From contig NMRA01000217.1 in the NCBI GenBank assembly GCA_002633005.1, forward strand, positions 234,967 to 298,966: a stretch of 64,000 bases of DNA, read 5' to 3'. Position 1 is the first letter of the stretch. Each line of letters begins with the position of its first letter. The notes below the pieces were generated by a model. That model was not told the DNA's origin, did no database searches, and saw only the letters and a program-made list of their open reading frames with translations. The translations under genes and the position numbers were made by a program. The stretch comes from Phoronis australis. Taxonomy: Eukaryota; Phoronida; Phoronidae. Shown one piece after another: positions 36,655 to 46,500 of this stretch.

Positions 36655-39600
36655 ATGTCTGAACAAAGTGATGAGGGTGCAATGGAAATAATCGAGACGG
36701 TTGAAAATGGCGAACACGTCGAGTCCTCAGAAACAACGAATAAAGATGAAGAAGATGCTGAGGATGGGGAAATATTAGAAGACGGAGAAATTGACGACGA
36801 CGGAGTTGATGACGTGCCCTTGGAAGAAAACCTGATACAGCCTGGTAAGTTGAGTGACCGTTGATTTTTATTTATACCTTGTAAAGAGGTTCAGACAGGC
36901 CAGGAGTGGTGGTAATAACACAACTTTGATGAGTGCATCTGAGGTGGTCGTGTTACACTCGATATTTCTGAGTGTGGGCACGTGGCATTTTACCTTTACC
37001 CATTGTATTTACTGGTGATCTAACGGCTGCAACCACGCATCTTCAGAAAGCTTTGGTGGTGTAATTTTATTCCTCCCAGAATTCCCCCGAGTACTACCAT
37101 GAGATACGGACATGCGCAAAGCGGACCATTCCACGGACTTATCTTCTAGAGGAAGACGTGTTTTTCCTTTGGAAGGTTTTTTCGCGCAAGTTACACCGCG
37201 ACCACGCTCAATTGCATAACTCTTTGCTAATGAGCATTTTCTTCTTATCAACTATATCATCATCTTGGAAGTTTTGGCCGACCGAGCTCACCGACTCTGT
37301 GTGACTCGACGGGCCACACAATGCCCGGTTTTACCGGCGCTGAGCATTACGACTCTCTATTGGCCTTATCGTATTTTCAGGCCTACCTGCTTTGGGGCTT
37401 CCGTGACTCGACACGGACCATGTGGAGTGGTTGATAGTTGTTCTATCCTCGTACGCTTAACTCTTTGCGTATTTAACACTCACATTTGGGCTTTTGGCAC
37501 AGCGCACATGAGGCTCGCATGACTCATCAGTCAAGTATTTCTTTGTGTGCCTCACTGTACTGACACGTTACGTCATACCCACGCACAGCTGTACATTGTT
37601 TACCACTTTGTACACGCCTTTGACCTTTGCACCGAATGTGCCCTCTTTGTGCTCGGCACTGTCGACGCCAGCGATCCTGACACTCTTTTGTTCGTCGGTT
37701 GCCATCGCTTCCCGGTTACACCCGGGTTTTTCGAGTTGCACTCGCTGCCCGCTCTAATCCCTGGGAACGCATCTTAGTCATTCACACATTATGCAGCGCG
37801 GGTTTTTACAGCCAATCCCGGCGCACTTGTGAGGTCACGTGCGGAGGTGGTTCGTTCCCACCAATCAGTTTCCACCCTCGGGTATTTAGGCATTTGCTGT
37901 TGCAGGCTCGGACATATCGCAGTTTTCGCCTGTTCGTAGCGCATCAGACAGCACTTCATCATGCCGAAGGACTCCGCCGATAGGAAATCTGGATCAACTT
38001 CGATCGAGAAGCCCCCGAAGAAGACATCTTCAAGTTCAGTTACACTGCCGTCCATCGATTCCCTGACGCGGGCTTCGTCGCCTGACCGTCAGCCGCCGCC
38101 GAGTGAACCGTCCACCACCGCCGCTTCAGCCACCGCCGCCCAGACTCCGGAACCCACTACGGACCGGAGTTTATTCAATCCCCCGACGCTGATGCCGTCT
38201 TGGCCGCCCTTCTACGCGCCACCACCCCCACACATGGGCGGTTACCATTACTGGCCGCAACCTGTTCCCATGGAGGACTATGCGCACTTCGCTCCCTCCT
38301 CCGATTCTGAAGACGAGACAGCTTCCACCTCGCCACTTTCTGGAGCGCCTCTCCCCCACAGTGCTGAGCCGCCATTTGTCGGGTTGCTGGCGTCTCATTT
38401 GGCGGATCAGTCCGAGGAGCAAGCGCCGCCAGTATCGGACGCTGTTGCGTCCCTCGTCAACTCCCTATGGGAGCGGGGTAAGGCTTTCGATATAAAGCAG
38501 GCACACGATAACCACCCCCGGCCCGATAACATTACAGTCCACAAGACGGACTTGAATGAAGAAATTGCTGACGTGGTGCAAAACCACAAAACTGTGAAAT
38601 TTAAAGAGGGCCAGTTGAAATCTGCGCAGTCGGCAATAGCCAGGGCGGCCATTCCCCTGACTAAATTGGTGGACACCCTGATCACCACAGCTCCCAAACA
38701 TCTAAACGCCAAGGACTTGGTGGACAACACTGTAGACGCGCTAGGTCTCCTGGGCTATGCTAGCGCGAAGATCAACTCCACTAGACGAGACATTATAAAG
38801 CCCCATCTCAACTCAAAGTACCATTCGGCACTCAACAAGGCCAGTGCCTCAGACAAGCTCCTGTTTGGAGACCAGTTGAAGTTGCTAGGTTCTCAGTGGA
38901 GAAGAACGAACATTGCCCAATTGACAACTCTTGACCAATGAGAGACTTGCATGGTGCACAAATCTATATGGCTTCATGTTGCATGGTTGTTATTCATTGG
39001 ATAATGCAATCAGTTAAATGCGTGTTTTTCCAAAGGACAATGAAGGCATTTAGTTCTGATCAATAAAATAACGAAGTAGCCTCTTTGCAAATTAACACTA
39101 AAAGTTGTAAATTGATGTTTCCATTATGTTTCGTTTTGCGTAGCTGCCGATGAGGCTGCGGTTGTTGATAAAAGTGGGTCTCGTAGTCGGTCAAGCAGCG
39201 AAAGTGAAGCCGAGGGTGAGTCGAAGAGAAGAAAGAAACGGAAACGCAAGCACAAGAAGGAGAAGAAGAAACGAGAAGACAAGGTGAGTCGCACTGTGAT
39301 ACAGTAAACACTGTTTGCCTGTTGTCTAAAAAAGAGACTATTATAGTTTTTTACCACCATCAGATTTTTGGGCTGTGTGTACAACATTATGTCAGGTGCC
39401 TGATCAAAGGTACTAATCGCTAGACGTTAGATCGCAAGTACTATTCACTGAAGACTTGGACTTGTTTTGGGCACAGATTGAAACCCACGGAATTGTTTCT
39501 TTGGACAGTAAACTTGATACGGTTACGCATGGTGAAATGAGTAATGGGTATGCACTGAGTAGAACTCGGCACTTCTGTTCAAGTTGACAGTCAAGTGGAA

Positions 39601-40543
39601 ACATTACGTGAAGCGATTAATAGAGTCTAATATTTACCGCTCTTCTCTTCATTAGCAGAAACGAAAACGTCGTAAGTATGTGGACCACGACCGGGTCGAG
39701 GACGACCTACAGGAGTCCTGGCCATCTACCAGTAGTAACAAGTCACCATACAAGGACCCAAGGGAACCCAGGGACCCTTACGACAGTCCATACAAGAGCC
39801 CCCCTGGGCTATATGACAGTCCGTACGACAGTCCACCTGGTCCATATGATAGTCCGTATGACAGGTATGTTGTGTCATCGCTTTAAGCTGTATTCTGTAT
39901 GTGACGTCTAGGAAGGTCCCCTGTACACCCACCTGACTCGTATGTGAACTGACTTGTGATAGCGAGGACTTGATGTGACTCTGAAGTGCCAGCGTCTAAA
40001 TACACCAATAATTCAGAAATACTTTGGTTTGAAATAAAGTCTTTCTTAATTGCAGACAGTGTGTCACCAATTTCCATGTTATTGTAGTGGAAAATTTTCA
40101 GATGAGTGTCTGTCATGTGAATTTTTATTACTTGTATGTTCATTTAACTGTCATATAATGATTGCGTTATATTTGGAATTACTATTGGTTTTCTATATGC
40201 TCGAATTTGTGTCTAAGTTTATCAGTTGTGTGTTTTCTTTAAAACTTCAATTTATTTACTAGTTGAGATTCTTTTCAAGATTACACTTGTTCACACAGTT
40301 CTCCAGGAAGTCACAAGGTGGCGCTTGCTACAAATTTAAATATTTACGGTTTTAATGAGACATAGTATCTTTAATACGAGTCGTTGGTACTTTCTTTTGT
40401 CAAAGATCTATGTGGATAAAGTCTTCTTAATCTGCTGTCCTGTTTTCCTTCACAGTATGGACGAGGGAAATGAACACGCAAGTATGTACAGTCTGATGGA
40501 TGATGGGTACATCGATATGAGTGTAGCAGCTTCTGAGAAACAT
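36655..40543 (+). CDS. Zinc-finger gene exons 1-4: acidic, Lys-rich and YDSP-repeat regions
   Basis: The start follows an acceptor at 36639 and reads MSEQSDEGAM. Exon 2 (39144-39283) encodes SGSRSRSSSESEAEG then RRKKRKRKHKKEKKKRED, a likely nuclear-localisation and RNA-contact segment. Exon 3 (39659-39864, or 39656 through a TAGCAG tandem acceptor that adds one Gln) encodes repeated Y-D-S-P units. Exon 4 (40456-40543) encodes SMDEGNEHASMYSLMDDGYI. Intron 1 contains the retroelement fragment described below. Confidence 0.88.
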
Positions 40544-43500
40544 GTGAGTCCATCTATATGTGCTACAGAGGTTATGTTCAGTTCTAGTTGGCTGCGTGCA
40601 TGTTGGGTAACTGTCGGGTTTTCATCAAATCGTGACTCGGACATCCTAACATGCCATGCAGCCAGGAGTTTTCGGATTTTTCTAGTGGTCCAGTGTTTGA
40701 AAGATTGTCAGATAAGAATCGTCTCAGTACTAGTGGATGACAGTTGTTGCATGTCATATTGGTGTCCTATTGCAGTGGAGTTCCTAGTGCTAATAATGTA
40801 TTGAATGATGCTTCTGATTCTACATGAGGAAGGTGGGAATGTTCCAATGTTTATAGCTGCTTTGGATGATAGAAAATGTCCAACTTAATTGTAGTCTTGG
40901 TTGTTGCTCTCAGGTGAATGTGATAACATATCGCAGTTGGTGATCAGATAGTTAAATTTTCTTCTGTTGACGAAATTAAACCGGTGGTCCTTGATTTCTA
41001 TGTGCAGGAGATGTTTGACCGCAAGCAGGGTGGCCCTCGGGGAAGCCGTGGTGGCAAGTCACAGATGTCACGGCGCAAGCTAGAGAAGAGGCGGCGCTAC
41101 TTGGATAATAAACGTCAACAAGCCGAGTCTCACCGACCACAGTGCAAGTTCTACCTGGACGGCAAATGCCAAAAGGTGGGTTCGCTGTGCGTGGCTCTTA
41201 CATTTTCAGCTGTGTTTACCTTGTTTGTTTAACAATGCGATTACGAATAATTAGTGCTAACCCGTGAAGTGACCAGTCAAGGTTGTGCAATTCGGAAGTG
41301 GAGTGACGTAAGGGCCAAACGGTGCACCCCCACCAGTCGACACCTCCTCTTATGCATGTGTTATATAAGATCCTTGGATTTTACATGATACTACAGGTAT
41401 TCATTGATGGTTTGTTCCAAGTGATTTCAGATTTATCAGAAGTAATAGTACTCCTCACGCACGATAACATTGCAGTTGCAGTTTTTCACCTATTTAAAAC
41501 AATATGGTGGGTTGGTGAAATTTAATTTTTTCAAATTTACCAACAAAAATAAAGATAGCGAAAATTCTTAGCTTGGCTTACACTGATGTCACAAAGTAAC
41601 ATTTGCTAAAGTTTATTATCATTTACAGCAAAGTAATAAGTCTTTGAATAATAAGAATAATGATTTTTTCAGGGTAATGACTGTGGATTCAGTCACGCAG
41701 GACAGCCGTCCAAGAAGCCCGAACTGTGCAAGTATTACCTTAATGGCTATTGTTCCAAGGCGACTGACTGCCCGTTCTATCACAACGATTTCCCATGCAA
41801 ATTCTTCCACATGGGCAACAAGTGCTCGCACGGCAACGATTGTCGATTCTCGCATGACCCACTGACCGAGCAGACGAAGCAACTGCTACAGTCGGCCATC
41901 AAGGATAAAGACGAGCTGAATTCTTCAGGGAGGAAGAACCGTCCGAGCCTGCTGGGCGATGCGCCCGCGCACATGTTGGAGGCTATACAGAAGCAAAAGG
42001 CAATCCCGTCGCTGTTTGACATTGATGTGGAAGAGCCCAAGGAGTTGGAGAGTGATAGCGAAACCGGTGGTACGGCTCCCGTCAGTCCAACCAAGCAGTC
42101 TTCTGGGTAAGTGGTCGGCGTATGTCTTGCGCCATTGACTATTGTGCGGTTGCATTTTGAGACACGATATGTGAATGGTTTTCTATAGTGAAGGCTAATG
42201 CAGCTGGTGTTAGGATATATATTTTTAGATTTGATTTGTTGTTTTTAGTTATTCACATTTTGCCTCGAATTGTGTAGATATTTGCATAGCTAAGGATTCG
42301 GCACTGATTCCAAGATACTGCAATTTGTGAATTAGAAATGGGTGTTGAAGCAGCTATAAATTCACCCTCTGTCAACAAAAAAAAATTGATTTAGCCCACT
42401 TAAAATTATTAAATTGGTGTCAAATTGTTCCATAATGAAATTGGAAGTAATTTCAGTGTTTCCAAGCAACTGGCAGTTTCTGCTCGAGACAAAACTCTAA
42501 AAACTGGCTTGTCACACTGTGTCATTTTATGGAATCGGCACGGTCTTGAAGAATAATGAACTGCCAGTTCTGTACAAACCATGAAATCACTTCTCATCTG
42601 AGCAAGGAACAAAAATTGAGACCAATTTTGTAACAATAAGTGAGCTATATCAAATGCTTGCTTAATTGATGGAACATGGGGTTCTAGCTGTTTTAACTGT
42701 GGATTGCGCTATTCTCAGAAATTGGATCTTACCTAACTACTTAGATGTCTTGGTTGTCAAACTTGGTCGCTTGTTATCAGGTGCTGATTTTTTTCAGGGT
42801 TCCACCTGCAGGGTTCTACAAGGAGGCCTCCCAGGGCCAGCAGTCTCCCCCGGCCAACCCCAGCCCCAACAGGCCAGCCCTGCTACCCACCCCAACCATG
42901 CCCTTGAGAGGCCCGCACCCCGGACCTCCGGCTGGCATGGTTCCGGGTATGGTACCTGGCATGCGTCCGCCACCGCCCATGATGGGCAGGCCCCCAATGC
43001 CAGGAATGCATCCCCCACCGCCCATTAGGCACGCAGGACCCATGGGGGTGCCTGGTGGTCCCATGGGACTGCCACCACCTGGCGTGATGGCACAGAACTT
43101 TTACACTAACTTCTTTAACAGTCAGCAGCCACAAGGTAGGCGTCAGGGCCTGTAATGGTTTCAACATGCTAACTAACTTCTTGATCATTTTTATTACAAG
43201 ATAAAGCTTGTGCATAAATGTTACAATTCCGATAGTAGAAGTTTGCAAAAAATAATCTGATCTCAAGTGTTCTACTGAAAGAACTGTTGCTGTCAAAAAT
43301 TCTGTGATACCTTTGATGATGTTGATTTATGTCCTGTATGAACAATTCAGTAATAGGTAACTGGTTTTACTTTTTCAGGTGTGGACGGCATGGGAAACCC
43401 AGTGGCAGCTGATGTGGAGCAGGGTGCTGAGCAACAAGGGGATTTAGATGGGGTAAAGAAGGCCGAATTCGACATCCCCGCTGGTCTGGCCCCCAAACAG

Positions 43501-46500
43501 AGGGAGCTGCTGCTTCGTATACAAAAGCAGCAGAGGGAGGCAACTCCCGCTGTCTCATCAACTACAGATGCAGGTGTGTTGAACTTGTTCAGTTTTTGAC
43601 TAGTTATGCTGTCTGGGTTCTCGGTAAGTCTCCTCTGTGCAAGAACTTGTAGGAGAGTTGGTTCACCCATCATCAGGCAGAAAGAAGTCATGCGTGTGAT
43701 CCAGTGTTCTTGTTTTCAACTGGCTGCGAACGTAAAATGGCACAAAACCAATTAATTTATTAGTCTCTGGGAGAACTCAAATAACTGCCATCGTTGTGAC
43801 TAAGCAAAATTCCCAGTTCGCAATTTAAAACTACAACTTTAGGTCATGTAGGACCTTATCAAGTAGTCTGTGCGTTCAGTCAATTGTATACATAACTTGA
43901 AACTAACTCTGTAATGTACACATTTTCTGAAAATGGAAAGCCTGTAGACTTTGGTTTTTAATTTTATAGTTATCTTACATACTTGGGTCATGTGACCATG
44001 TCTTCAATAAAATGTAACAAAAAAGAAAAGTGAACAAAACGATATTAACAGGACCAAATTTTATTTGATATAAATATGTTTAAGGTGAGGTTAAAAAAAA
44101 GATATGTTGCAGCGTTCCAAAATATTAATTTTTAGTTTTATACAATTTTAGATTTTTTCCATGTAAGTGATAAAAGTTCTATTTTTCGACAGCTCTTCGT
44201 GCATAAGCGGAACAACATTTTGGAGAACAGTACACAAAGCATAGGGTTTAAAAGTGTACTGCGTAACCTTAATGCGAGTGGTTAGTTTTATGTCGGGTGG
44301 TCACGTTGTCTTTGTTGTTCTAGCCGAGACAGAAAACTGGTACTCTAGTGATGAGGAGGAAGAACAGGCGAGTGGCAAGTCACAGAACAGTCTGATGGAC
44401 ATACTGAAGAATATAGCCCAACAGGTAACCACACCTGTCACACACAGATTGCCGTGGTTGTATTATGATTCCTTACAGTACACTCGGTTTTTTATTTAAT
44501 TTTGATCGCAAAATGTAAGGCAATGGTCTGATATAACGCGCCTTTATTTTGAGAACCAGTTTGATGTCCTTAATTCGGTGGAGAAAATTGGTTCTCAAAA
44601 TTAGGCACGTTTTACCAGACCATTACCAAATATAGTGAACAGTAATTGGAGTTGAGCGTTATATCTGGGCGTCGAAAGTAATCCACAAAATACCGTTTCT
44701 CCATCATGGTGGGTCATTCTAGCTATGATGGTGAGGTCCATGTGCACTCGAGTGTCATGGTAAGGAATTCTGCTTGCTCTCGGCCGATCAGATGTGGAAT
44801 ATCGGGTCGTTTTGTCTGGTTATTTTGGCATGTACTGTACAGTGGTGCTCATAGTTCCCCATGCTAAGTGCTTAACTAGTTACCTCTAATACTGAGTACC
44901 AGGGTGTTCATTCTGAAGAGCTGTCCTTTTTGGTCTTCTACTCGACACCAGTTCTTGGACATATTTTCCCAAATGAGGGATTATATAGACTAAGTACATA
45001 GGTCAGTTGAACACAACATAGCTTAAAACAATGGAAATGACCTCAGGTTTCTAGGAATTGTCGGAGACGCGACTACTTTTGCTTCCTTTCCAGGAGAAAA
45101 GATTGTGTCCTTCATGCAATCTACACTGTTGCAGGGATTATTTGTTAGTGTAAATGATCGCAACACCAAATTTCTTTTTCCAGCCGACAGTGCCAAAGCC
45201 CACGGCAATCAGCTCCAGCGCTGGGCAGCAGCCACCACCCGTGTTCAACATAACTCAGATGTTGACAAGTATTAAGAGCCAGTGAGTAGCCACGCTTGTG
45301 TTGTGGTCAGCTTGTTAGGGTCAAAGATAGGACAGTTTAGGACACGATGTTTCATTTTATCATTTTTTTCCATGAAAGATGTGCAGCTCCAGACTAATTT
45401 AAATGATTTTCCATGTTCATGTTTTGTACTATAGCTACTGCCAGGCAACATTTTGAAAAATTGGGGTAATTCACAAGTGTTGGAAGCTCTTATAAATGAA
45501 AGTTCCCCATGGATAGCGTTAGTCGATGGCATAAATGTGCAGTGATGAATCCTGACTAACTTTCCCCATGGATAGCGTTAGTCGATGGTGTTCATCTACA
45601 AAGGAGAATTGCAGCTAACATTTTCCTTGGCACAAAACTACATTATAGAATTTTGACGTTAATCAAACAACACATTGGAGTATTCTAACTGACGTTAGTT
45701 CGAAGCAAAAAAGCTTTCAATCACATAGTATTAGTTAGTTTGACCAGTTTCAACTAGTTTTGCATAAGCATTTTGACTAACGTTGAATCACGATTTAATG
45801 AAAAACTCATATTATGTGGAATGCCACTTGAAAAAATAATTGCCAGTTGAAATAATAACATGTTTATAATGATGGTTAGCTCACTACAGACATCATTGAT
45901 TATCCATTTTTGATGCTTTATTTTGGGTTAAGTAAAACTGATCTAGTATTGAGGTGATTCTTCAAAGACGGCCTTGTTGTATGGTCAAGTGTTGAACATA
46001 AGGCAGTTTCAAACGAGACCTGCCAGAATTGTGTAGTGCACTGTCCTACGCTTTAACTATTAAAGCTGTCCTACATGGTGCAATGTCTAGTGAGGTGTGA
46101 ACCTTCTTTATCAGGTGATTCTACAGTATTCTATTATGCCTGTTACAAATAAAATACTATTAAATTGCCTTGTATTTGTCTCTATCTAGAGTGAAACATT
46201 GTGGTATTTTCAGCGCATAGAAATGAAGAAAATGTCATGAATTTGGCTGTTAAGGCACAAATTAGAGCTGTGGAGTTCTATTTCTGCTTGTAACTGAAGA
46301 GTGGAAGAGCATGGAGTCACCCTTAGTTGTATAACTTTTAAATATCGTTATCTATATTTTTGCATGTATGGTGTAAACGAGGAATTCTGGTTCCATTGAA
46401 CCATTCTCAGGAAATGTTATGATCTCCTTTTTGCAGGGGTTCCACTACAAAAGTCGACCCACGCTTGACTCAGAGTTCACCAAACATCGTTAAGCAAGAC

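Noticed and set aside
37265-37983. Several plus-strand frames of 70-95 codons upstream of the gag-like ORF
   Set aside because: They overlap one another in different frames and show no retroelement domain; they are the GC-rich untranslated leader of the element.
40355-40804. A 149-codon plus-strand open frame
   Set aside because: Only 40456-40543 is supported as an exon (in frame with its neighbours, AG/GT borders); the flanks are intron read-through.
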